This document shows positions 9,367 to 15,124 of a stretch of DNA of 64,000 nt, in pieces. A program made the position numbers and the translations under genes. Every line of letters begins with the position of its first letter. Positions within the stretch are counted from its first letter, which is position 1. The notes under the pieces were generated by a model. It did not search any database and was not told the origin of the DNA. It saw only the letters and a list, made by a program, of their open reading frames with translations. This DNA is from Bernardetia sp. ABR2-2B (GTDB lineage: Bacteria; Bacteroidota; Bacteroidia; Cytophagales; Bernardetiaceae): contig NZ_CP147020.1 in assembly GCF_037126435.1 (NCBI RefSeq), positions 2,035,293-2,099,292 of the forward strand. Direction: 5' to 3'.

Positions 9367-9427
9367 AACGAATACTTCATAGTTACTTACACTTTTGAAG
9401 AATATCTATACAGATACTAAAAGGAGA
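9314..9427 (+). repeat. TCS-linked upstream element, copy 1 (includes kinase 3' end)
   Basis: It starts inside the kinase's last codons (AAAAAGGAAAAGGCACAAAA) and runs past the stop through GAATACTTCATAGTTACTTA, TATCTATACAGATAC and AAAAGGAG. Copies 2 (10044-10162) and 3 (11862-11976) are nearly identical over about 85-100 bp. A -7-like box (TACCTTCG, 9451-9458) begins 25 bp after the AAAAGGAG. It precedes the lipoprotein gene at 9612. Confidence 0.85.
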
Positions 9428-9450
9428 TTTCAAGTACTAGCACACACCCT

Positions 9451-9458
9451 TACCTTCG
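9451..9458 (+). promoter_or_regulatory. Putative -7 box after repeat copy 1
   Basis: TACCTTCG is one base off the Bacteroidota TAnnTTTG consensus. It sits 25 bp past the end of the repeated element, as in the other two copies. The lipoprotein start is about 150 bp further on, so the leader would be long. Confidence 0.4.
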
Positions 9459-9611
9459 TAGTATTAATTATTAGTTCGAGTTATTGAGTATAAGTATGAA
9501 ACAATTAGGTTTACTCTTAATAAATGGAATAGAGATAATTACATCTTTTTCTCACTTTCGACTAATAATAAAATATTAATATGTTATTTTATCTTACAAA
9601 TCACAAAAATA

Positions 9612-9890
9612 ATGAAAGAATCTAAAAATATTTTCAAAATTATTTTAATTACTATATTAGTCTGTTCATTTGCTCTTACTTCATGTAAAGATAATGAAGT
9701 TGAAGTAGATTGTGATGCTTTGACAACTCAATCACAAGATGCTTGGGCAGAATATTATCAGGGTATCAAATCTGATGCTAACTGTAAAGCATATAAAAAA
9801 TCTTTACAAGCAAATATTGATGCACATTGTTGGACAAAAGAAGAAGAGGAAACAGCTAAAAATGTGGTTGAATCTCTCCCTTGCGACTAA
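9612..9890 (+). CDS. Small Cys-containing lipoprotein
   Basis: 92 residues with a lipoprotein signal peptide (MKESKNIFKIILITILVCSF, lipobox LTSC with the lipid-bearing Cys near residue 26). The mature part is about 67 residues and has further cysteines (VDCDAL, DANCKAY, AHCWTK and a final LPCD). These could form two disulphides in the periplasm. It is followed by a strong terminator, so it is a single-gene unit. It is the first gene after the LytTR/kinase pair and lies downstream of repeat copy 1. No family is recognised. Confidence 0.75.
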   Translation: MKESKNIFKIILITILVCSFALTSCKDNEVEVDCDALTTQSQDAWAEYYQGIKSDANCKAYKKSLQANIDAHCWTKEEEETAKNVVESLPCD

Positions 9891-9896
9891 TATGTT

Positions 9897-9942
9897 GACA
9901 CTATCCTATCAAGTGTGTAAGTTAATAGGATAGTGTCTTTTA
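9897..9942 (+). terminator. Rho-independent terminator after the small lipoprotein gene
   Basis: A perfect 13-bp stem (GACACTATCCTAT at 9897-9909, ATAGGATAGTGTC at 9925-9937) is followed by TTTT. It starts 7 bp after the stop codon. Confidence 0.85.
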
Positions 9943-9982
9943 AATACTTGTTGGTAAAAAATACTTATTCAAACTTGTATTA

Positions 9983-10129
9983 ATGCTATTCTTCAAAATA
10001 AAATTTCTTACCATTTTATTTATAAACACTCTTCTCAAAGCACAAAAAAGGAAAAGGCACAAAAGTTTCGATAAAACTCACTATTATTGGAAAATAAAAC
10101 GAATACTTTATAATTACTTACACTTTTGA
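9983..10129 (+). pseudogene. Orphan signal-peptide fragment fused to the repeat
   Basis: A 48-codon frame starts with a good signal peptide (MLFFKIKFLTILFINTLLKA, then Q) and enters repeat copy 2 immediately afterwards. There it reads the repeat in a frame with no coding sense. It looks like the 5' end of an exported protein whose body was replaced by the duplicated block. It may not be expressed. Confidence 0.35.
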
Positions 10130-10162
10130 ACAATATCTATACAGATACTAAAAGGAGCTTTT
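10044..10162 (+). repeat. TCS-linked upstream element, copy 2
   Basis: It matches copy 1 from AAAAAGGAAAAGGCACAAAA through a decayed kinase 3' end, then through AAAACGAATACTTTATAATT, TATCTATACAGATAC and AAAAGGAG. It lies 106 bp upstream of the leader-peptide gene at 10268. Weaker similarity to copy 1 continues beyond the AAAAGGAG up to the promoter-like box. Confidence 0.85.
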
Positions 10163-10181
10163 AAATAATAGTGTATCTGTT

Positions 10182-10189
10182 TACTTTTA
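10182..10189 (+). promoter_or_regulatory. Putative -7 box for the leader-peptide gene
   Basis: TACTTTTA is close to TAnnTTTG and lies 25 bp after the AAAAGGAG of repeat copy 2. The peptide ATG is 79 bp downstream. There is no good TTG box about 20 bp upstream, which would fit an activator-dependent promoter (inference). Confidence 0.45.
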
Positions 10190-10267
10190 TAATGTTGGCA
10201 ATCAGTTCAAGTCATTGAATAGCCAAATGTTTGTACTATTATTTCATTTTTCAAATCAAATTTACAT

Positions 10268-10447
10268 ATGAAAAAATTCAAAAAATTTCGTTTATCAACT
10301 AAAGAAGCTAGTGAAATTAAAGGTGGAGAGTTTTATGATACCATTAATGGTGAAGGTGGAGGTGGTCAACCCTCAAGGCAGTATTGTAGAAGTATAAATA
10401 AAGATCATTGTTACTCACCTCTGTCTCAGCGTTACTACTGTTGCTAA
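10268..10447 (+). CDS. Double-glycine leader peptide, Cys-rich (bacteriocin/pheromone-like precursor)
   Basis: 59 residues. The N-terminal leader is basic with LSTKEASEIKGG, matching the double-glycine leaders (LSxEEMxxIxGG) processed by C39-peptidase ABC exporters in Bacteroidota. The predicted cleavage is after Gly20. The 39-residue core has a Gly-rich run (GEGGGG) and four cysteines (Cys40, Cys48 and the last two residues, Cys58-Cys59), plus several Tyr. It has its own repeat-linked promoter region and a strong terminator. No modification enzyme, exporter or immunity gene is recognisable beside it. It could be a bacteriocin, a signalling pheromone for the adjacent kinase, or a natural-product precursor; the choice is open. 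Confidence 0.72.
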   Translation: MKKFKKFRLSTKEASEIKGGEFYDTINGEGGGGQPSRQYCRSINKDHCYSPLSQRYYCC

Positions 10448-10450
10448 TTC

Positions 10451-10513
10451 AATGTACGGTTCTATAACAAAAAACCAACCCCCTTCTTAAAGTAGGGGGT
10501 TTCGTTGTACATT
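10451..10513 (+). terminator. Nested hairpin terminator after the leader-peptide gene
   Basis: The inner stem AACCCCCT (10477-10484) pairs with AGGGGGTT (10494-10501). An outer stem AATGTAC (10451-10457) pairs with GTACATT (10507-10513). It begins 4 bp after the stop codon. Confidence 0.8.
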
Positions 10514-10565
10514 CAACTATATCAGTTTCAAATTTTAGTTATCAAAAAATATAAGTAACAAGGAC

Positions 10566-11733
10566 CTCAGTCCTCTGACAAAAGATTTTAAATTTAGATA
10601 AAAAAAAGCCATAATTGAGTTTCTCACAAAATTTTTCTCAATTATGGCGAAAGCAAAGTATGCTTCTAGTGGTAAAGTTACAAAATTAGTTAGTGTTTTA
10701 TCTTCTCATTTAAAAGGGTTTCATTTAGCCCGAGTTCAATTTATAGGTCTTTTTGTAATAGCTGTTATAAAGGTAGGTCTAGGAGGTTTAATTCAAATTG
10801 CAACTGCGTTTGAAAGGAATGTAGAATACAGTTCTTCTTTACGTCGTATAGAACGCTTTTTAAATTATTATGAGCTTGATTTTCAAGCAATTACTAATTT
10901 GATTATTTCCTTAGAAGGCATTGAACAATGGGAAAATATCGTACTGTGTTTGGATAGAACGAATTGGAAAGTTGGAAAAGAGCATATTAATATTTTGCTT
11001 CTCTCAGCAGCTCATAAAGGGGTATCTATTCCTCTTTGTTGGTCTGTACTTTCGAGGACAGGAAATTCAGCTACTCAACAACGAATTGATTTGATAGAAG
11101 ATTTCTTAAATCAATTTCCTAATTTATCTATTACTGCTCTTGTAGCAGATAGAGAGTTTATAGGTAAAAAATGGTTTTTCTATTTAGCTACAAAAAAATT
11201 TGATTTTGTAATGCGTATAAAATCTAACTTTAAAGCTACTAGAAAAGGGAAAACAAAGTCTATTGTAGCATGGTGTAGAGGGCTTTCGATTTCAGAAACC
11301 TATCAACTAGATGGAACATTTGTAGTCAATGAAGCAGAGGTATATTTATCTGTAAGTCGAACACAAAAAGGATATATTTATTTAGCATCACCTGTTTTAT
11401 TGGATAATATTTTTGAAATTTATAAACAACGTTGGGAAATCGAAACGTTGTTTAAAGCACTAAAATCACAAGGTTTTAACTTAGAAAATACAAAATTAAC
11501 AGAACCAAATAAAATAGCTAAATTAATTGCTTTGTGTTCCATTGCCTTTGTTTGGTGTTACAAAGTAGGAGAATGGAAACATAAAAAAACAAAAATAAGA
11601 GTCTGTTCAAATGGATATAATGAATACTCTTTTTTCAGATATGGATTAATAGAAATTAAAAAAATACTCAATAATCCAATGACTAGTGAAACTAAATTTG
11701 ATCAAAAAATTAAAGTTTTGTCAATGGAGTAAG
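10566..11733 (+). mobile_element. IS4-family insertion sequence with 9-bp target duplications
   Basis: A 1168-bp element. The left end starts CTCAGTCCTCTGACAAAA; the right end, read on the other strand, is CTTACTCCATTGACAAAA, matching at 13 of 18 positions. It is flanked by the direct repeat AACAAGGAC at 10557-10565 and 11734-11742, a target-site duplication of the length expected for this family. One intact transposase fills it, and the transposase stop codon lies inside the right end. The clean ends and intact duplication suggest a fairly recent insertion between the leader-peptide and lipoprotein units. Confidence 0.9.
10644..11732 (+). CDS. IS4-family DDE transposase
   Basis: 362 residues. 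The catalytic acids are Asp104 (LCLDRTNWK), Asp169 (LVADREFIG) and Glu267 within the IS4 signature Y-x2-R-x3-E-x6-K (Tyr260, Arg263, Glu267, Lys274; YKQRWEIETLFKALK). The N-terminal region (about 1-90) carries the helical DNA-binding part. Length and motifs look complete, so the enzyme is probably active. The first codons follow a short palindrome (CATAATTGAG at 10610-10619, CTCAATTATG at 10637-10646), which could limit translation. Confidence 0.95.
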   Translation: MAKAKYASSGKVTKLVSVLSSHLKGFHLARVQFIGLFVIAVIKVGLGGLIQIATAFERNVEYSSSLRRIERFLNYYELDFQAITNLIISLEGIEQWENIVLCLDRTNWKVGKEHINILLLSAAHKGVSIPLCWSVLSRTGNSATQQRIDLIEDFLNQFPNLSITALVADREFIGKKWFFYLATKKFDFVMRIKSNFKATRKGKTKSIVAWCRGLSISETYQLDGTFVVNEAEVYLSVSRTQKGYIYLASPVLLDNIFEIYKQRWEIETLFKALKSQGFNLENTKLTEPNKIAKLIALCSIAFVWCYKVGEWKHKKTKIRVCSNGYNEYSFFRYGLIEIKKILNNPMTSETKFDQKIKVLSME

Positions 11734-11861
11734 AACAAGGACATAAAAGTCTCATTTTTTTTATATAAAAAACCTGTTCTATTAAAACTAAAAATATAAT
11801 ATACTTGGTTAGTTATCTATTTAGTATTTACAAATATTCCTCAATCATATTTTTATCAAGA

Positions 11862-11976
11862 AAGGGAAGAAAAAAACACGAATGAAACTTCCTATTATTG
11901 GCAAATAAAACGAATACTTCATAGTTACTTACACTTTTGAACAATATCTATACAGATACTAAAAGGAGCTTTTAAG
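11862..11976 (+). repeat. TCS-linked upstream element, copy 3
   Basis: From 11881 it is almost identical to copy 1 (ATGAAACTTCCTATTATTGG, then TAAAACGAATACTTCATAGT) and shares AACAATATCTATACAGATAC plus AAAAGGAGCTTTTAA with copy 2. To the left, 11862-11880 reads as a diverged kinase C-terminus (KGKKKTRMKLPIIGK in one frame against KGKGTKVLMKLPIIGK in the kinase). The kinase tail was therefore part of the duplicated unit. Confidence 0.85.
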
Positions 11977-11992
11977 TAGGTTAGGCGACGAC

Positions 11993-12000
11993 TACATTTG
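11993..12000 (+). promoter_or_regulatory. Putative -7 box for the 12038 lipoprotein gene
   Basis: TACATTTG matches the Bacteroidota TAnnTTTG box exactly. It starts 25 bp after the AAAAGGAG of repeat copy 3 and 45 bp before the ATG. The region around -33 has TTTTAA rather than TTG. Confidence 0.55.
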
Positions 12001-12037
12001 TAGTATATTATTTTACAAACTAAACGCCTATTGCTTT

Positions 12038-12667
12038 ATGAGACCTTTAAGTTTATTGTTTTTATTGTTTTTTGCTCTCGCTTTCACTTCTTGCCAAACA
12101 TCTACAGATACGACAGAAACATCTGACCTTCCAAATGACATATTGGAAAATGATGATGCCTTCGAAAAGTTATTTGAATACATCAACTCCCACTACCCAG
12201 ACCTTGATAAAAACAAGATTGAATTAATGGAATTTCATTACTCAGCTAATGTTGGCTCTCAAGATGACTTCTCTAGTTCAATGAGCCTTACTTTTGTAAA
12301 GGGTGATGATAAAGATGCTATTGTAGAATATGATATTGACAATGACGGCAGTCTCAGTAATAGTGGTGTTGATATTACTGTTGGAGGACCTATTAACGGA
12401 AAAATATCAAATACTTACGAAACATATCAGCCTTACCTATTTTCTCCAAAAGTGATAAACTTGGAAGTAGTACGTAAAGCTATAAAGGAATCTACAGTAA
12501 AATTTAAAGAAGCTACGAACGTAAAGAAAGCATATTGCAGTAATTTTACTATTGAGAATAAAGGTAATGAAAAGCCTACTCTTCAGCTTCGTATAAAGCG
12601 ACGTAAATTCGCTGCTACTATGAGTAGATCCTACAAATGGACATTAGAGGGAGATTTTATCAAATAG
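12038..12667 (+). CDS. Lipoprotein of unknown function
   Basis: 209 residues with a lipoprotein signal (MRPLSLLFLLFFALAF, lipobox TSC) and a Thr/Ser-rich linker. The body is acidic in the middle (FVKGDDKDAIVEYDIDNDG) and basic at the C-terminus (LQLRIKRRKFAATMSRSYK). No family is recognised; the strand pattern suggests a small beta-rich periplasmic domain. It is the third gene preceded by the repeated element, so it probably shares regulation with the lipoprotein at 9612 and the leader peptide. It could protect the cell from the peptide or help sense it (inference only). Confidence 0.7.
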   Translation: MRPLSLLFLLFFALAFTSCQTSTDTTETSDLPNDILENDDAFEKLFEYINSHYPDLDKNKIELMEFHYSANVGSQDDFSSSMSLTFVKGDDKDAIVEYDIDNDGSLSNSGVDITVGGPINGKISNTYETYQPYLFSPKVINLEVVRKAIKESTVKFKEATNVKKAYCSNFTIENKGNEKPTLQLRIKRRKFAATMSRSYKWTLEGDFIK

Positions 12668-12736
12668 TCTCTCCGTTTTTTTACTCATACTAAATTTACC
12701 TAAGTAGTCATACAAAATTAACAATACATATAACTG

Positions 12737-12900
12737 ATTAGCAAGTGATTTATATGATTTTTAAGATGAAATACAAGATAAATATAAATACGAACAATAG
12801 TAGTTTTTTTTAATACTTATTTAATTTTCATTGTATTATCCTTTAATTATCATATTGATCATAAAACCGATAGCTCGGCGAAGCCAAATCACTCGCTAAT
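12737..12900. repeat. MITE-like inverted-repeat element, copy A
   Basis: The left end ATTAGCAAGTGATTTATATG pairs with a right end closing in AAATCACTCGCTAAT. The right arm holds an extra GC-rich piece (CGATAGCTCGGCGAAGCC) that is shared with copy C (57153-57302) and absent from copy B (44034-44141). It occupies most of the gap before the 12943 gene. Confidence 0.8.
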
Positions 12901-12942
12901 TATGTCTTACTACCTACACTAATTCTTAAAATCTTTATTTCA

Positions 12943-13386
12943 ATGAAAAAATTGATATTGCTTTCGCTGTTCTTTATTTCTGTTATCTCATATACTCAAG
13001 CAAAAGGGATTCCGATTCCAGTATGTTTTCCGTGTGAAGAAATAACAGTAGTAGAGGAACTACCCGACGAAGAAAACCTAAAACCAGAACAAGCAGGATA
13101 TTATTTAGACTTGGGCTATATCTATGAAGAATATGGAATCGTTTTTATTCCATTCTGGAATATAGAAGGAAAGTATGTTCTCTACAATAAAAATCATAGT
13201 ACCTATTATGAAATCACAGCCGAAGAGCTCCAAGAACTCCAAGAAAAATACGATTTAGATTTAGATGATAATCCTTTAGGGTTATGGGCAAAATTTGGAG
13301 GAAAGCTGATTTTGATGGGATTTATAGGGTTAGCCATCTTTGGTATGTTATCTAAATCAGATGAGGAGGAGGAAGAACAAAAATAG
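12943..13386 (+). CDS. Membrane protein of unknown function with acidic tail
   Basis: 147 residues. A signal peptide (about 1-20, ending TQA) leads to an exported domain with a CFPCEE motif and acidic patches. A transmembrane helix lies near the C-terminus (about 116-137, FGGKLILMGFIGLAIFGML), followed by a very acidic cytoplasmic tail (SDEEEEEQK). The CxxC-like pair could be redox-active or metal-binding, but no thioredoxin fold is evident. It is followed by two small membrane-protein genes on the same strand, probably one transcript. Confidence 0.65.
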   Translation: MKKLILLSLFFISVISYTQAKGIPIPVCFPCEEITVVEELPDEENLKPEQAGYYLDLGYIYEEYGIVFIPFWNIEGKYVLYNKNHSTYYEITAEELQELQEKYDLDLDDNPLGLWAKFGGKLILMGFIGLAIFGMLSKSDEEEEEQK

Positions 13387-13433
13387 ACAAACAATATACT
13401 TGAGAGTAATTTATAACATAAAACTCAAAATAT

Positions 13434-13655
13434 ATGCTACACAGACTTTTCTATCGTCTAAAATATTCTGCTTTATCTTCTCTATTTGCTGGAATACTAC
13501 TACTGTTTTTTCAAGAGATGCGAACTTATGGAATCTATGCAGTTGTGGGAGGAATACTTTTATACTTCTTATTTGGTTGGCTAGAGTATAAAACACAAAA
13601 AAAACATTCTTATCCAGCAGATGAGAATGGCAATGCAAAGCCAACATATCGTTAA
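13434..13655 (+). CDS. Small two-helix membrane protein
   Basis: 73 residues with two predicted transmembrane helices (about 13-27, SSLFAGILLLFF; and 33-48, IYAVVGGILLYFLFGW) and a short hydrophilic tail. No family is recognised. It lies 47 bp downstream of the 12943 gene and 40 bp upstream of the 13696 gene. Confidence 0.6.
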   Translation: MLHRLFYRLKYSALSSLFAGILLLFFQEMRTYGIYAVVGGILLYFLFGWLEYKTQKKHSYPADENGNAKPTYR

Positions 13656-13695
13656 TCATTATCATTTAATATATACTACTAAAAATTCAATAACT

Positions 13696-14436
13696 ATGTC
13701 TTTTATTTTTCCAATAATCATTCTCGGTTTAGTTTTGGGAGGTTACTTCTATTATATGAAAGTTTATTATCCTAAATTCAAAGAACAATATACAGCAGCT
13801 CACGACGAATTTGAAAGTGAGTGGACACAGGACAAAGAAAAAATTGTCAATGAATATTTCTCTAATCCAAATAAATTTGGTTTGATGTCAGAGATTACAA
13901 AAGGAGAAAATATTGTTGGGGTAATTTCTGCAAAACTGCCAGAATCTTTCAAATCTCAAGCTAAAGAAGCCATTGTAGGAGCAATTACGTTTACCAGTAA
14001 AGCCGATATGTCTCTGTATTATTTAGTCGCAACGGATAAAGGATTGCATTACACCGTTTTTGATGGCGAAAAATGTATTCTCAACGAAGTTTTTGATTAC
14101 GACAATATAGAACAGGAGACAATAAATGAAAATACATTTTCTTTTGTCTATAAAGGAGAAAAATTTCCTTTCAAAAAGGCTCTTCTACCAGCAGGTTACC
14201 CTCGTTTCAATGTACATGAAAGAAGTAAAACACCTACATCTAACGACCGTTCGGTTAATTATTTTGTGAGAGAATTTCTAGCTTATGAAACAACTAATAA
14301 TGCAGAATACAAACAATCTAATGATGCTATTCCAAAACTCAATTTAGATGCTATGAAAGTATCAAAAGAACAACTAAAAGATACAAAAGTAAGAGAATAT
14401 TTGAGCGAAGAATTTAGAAAAAAATTAGTTGCCTAA
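13696..14436 (+). CDS. Membrane-anchored protein of unknown function
   Basis: About 246 residues from the ATG at 13696; an upstream in-frame ATG at 13621 overlaps the preceding gene and gives a poor N-terminus. A single N-terminal transmembrane helix (about 2-20, FIFPIIILGLVLGGYFYYM) is followed by a cytoplasmic or periplasmic domain. Mid-domain segments such as YYLVATDKGLHYTVFDGEKC and NTFSFVYKGEKFPF resemble the PH-like domains that read out lipids or proteins, but this is speculative. A terminator follows. Confidence 0.65.
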   Translation: MSFIFPIIILGLVLGGYFYYMKVYYPKFKEQYTAAHDEFESEWTQDKEKIVNEYFSNPNKFGLMSEITKGENIVGVISAKLPESFKSQAKEAIVGAITFTSKADMSLYYLVATDKGLHYTVFDGEKCILNEVFDYDNIEQETINENTFSFVYKGEKFPFKKALLPAGYPRFNVHERSKTPTSNDRSVNYFVREFLAYETTNNAEYKQSNDAIPKLNLDAMKVSKEQLKDTKVREYLSEEFRKKLVA

Positions 14437-14472
14437 TTGTTTAGGTCTGTACAAACGTTTAAATAAAGGGGG

Positions 14473-14566
14473 AGAAGTTTGAAGTTGATGAGATTTTACA
14501 AAAAATCTGTGAACTTCAAACACTTCTAATATCACAAAAGCTGACGGATTATTTTGTCAGTTTTTG
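14473..14566 (+). terminator. Long hairpin followed by a terminator hairpin
   Basis: A first hairpin pairs AGAAGTTTGAAGTT (14473-14486) with AACTTCAAACACTTCT (14512-14527), with an inner AGATTTT/AAAATCT stem. The second, CTGAC (14541-14545) with GTCAG (14556-14560) flanked by AAAA and TTTTT, looks like the terminator of the 13696 gene. Confidence 0.65.
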
Positions 14567-14580
14567 TCTTCGAAAATATT

Positions 14581-14745
14581 TCACCTTTTCTTCTTCCTCT
14601 TTCCAACCTTGAAATCAAATTTACCTGGCGTTCTGAATATATTGATACTAATCATTGTTGCATCTTTGTTTGCTCTCTAAATTTATTGATTTTCTATATC
14701 TTTAAAATAATTAGCAGCTTTTGGGTTTTCCTTTCGAATTTTGTA
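14581..14745 (-). pseudogene. Decayed copy of the AsmA-like gene 3' end
   Basis: Read on the minus strand, this gives NKDATMISINIFRTPGKF, DFKVGK and KKKR then stop. The intact gene at 23190-26420 ends DKDATMISINIFGTPDEF, DFKLGK and KKRK. The match continues upstream into AANYFKDIENQ (intact: AAKDLEKVENE) but is broken by two in-frame stops. Only about 50 codons survive. The remnant is separated from its parent by the giant gene, so the parent's last part was duplicated, or the region rearranged, long enough ago for stops to accumulate. Confidence 0.85.
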
Positions 14746-14784
14746 GTGAAAATTTCAAAGAAAGAAACTGTTTAAGAATTACTC

Positions 14785-14870
14785 CTAGATAGGTCAGTCT
14801 CGTAGAGCAGACCGTTTTGCAGTTGATACTTGCAACCTTAGTAGGCGGTCTGTCCTTTGGAACTGACCTA
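14785..14870. repeat. Palindromic intergenic repeat (TAGGTCAG family), copy 2
   Basis: The left arm starting TAGGTCAGTCTCGTAGAGC pairs with a right arm ending GGAACTGACCTA; the loop differs from copy 1 at 2298-2380. An outer CTAGAT replaces the TACTAGACA border. The rest of the gap to 15052 shows no feature. Confidence 0.75.
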
Positions 14871-15052
14871 TTTGCTATAAAAAACTCATTTTGAAAACAT
14901 AGTTTTCTATTTTTAAACAACTTCAAACTATAGAAAAACTTACTACTTAGTTTTTAAATTATTGTCAAATTAATATTTATGTAGAAATAGATTCATCAAG
15001 ATTGAAATTTGGTGTTGCTTGAAAATGAATAAAGTTTGTGTCATTAGCCTCT

Positions 15053-15087
15053 ACAAAAAAACCATTCCTTAAAAAAGAATGGTTTTT
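15053..15087 (-). terminator. Terminator of the giant surface-protein gene
   Basis: An AAAACCATTC arm and its GAATGGTTTT partner form a hairpin flanked by A and T runs, so it could work in both directions. It lies just past the stop codon of the minus-strand gene. The hairpin at 22141-22173 is a close relative. Confidence 0.8.
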
Positions 15088-15124
15088 GATTTGCTACTTT
15101 AATCTTAATTTTTCTTGATTATTT

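Noticed and set aside
14554-14775. Plus-strand frame of 73 residues
   Set aside because: It is the complement of the decayed AsmA fragment; the protein match is on the minus strand.
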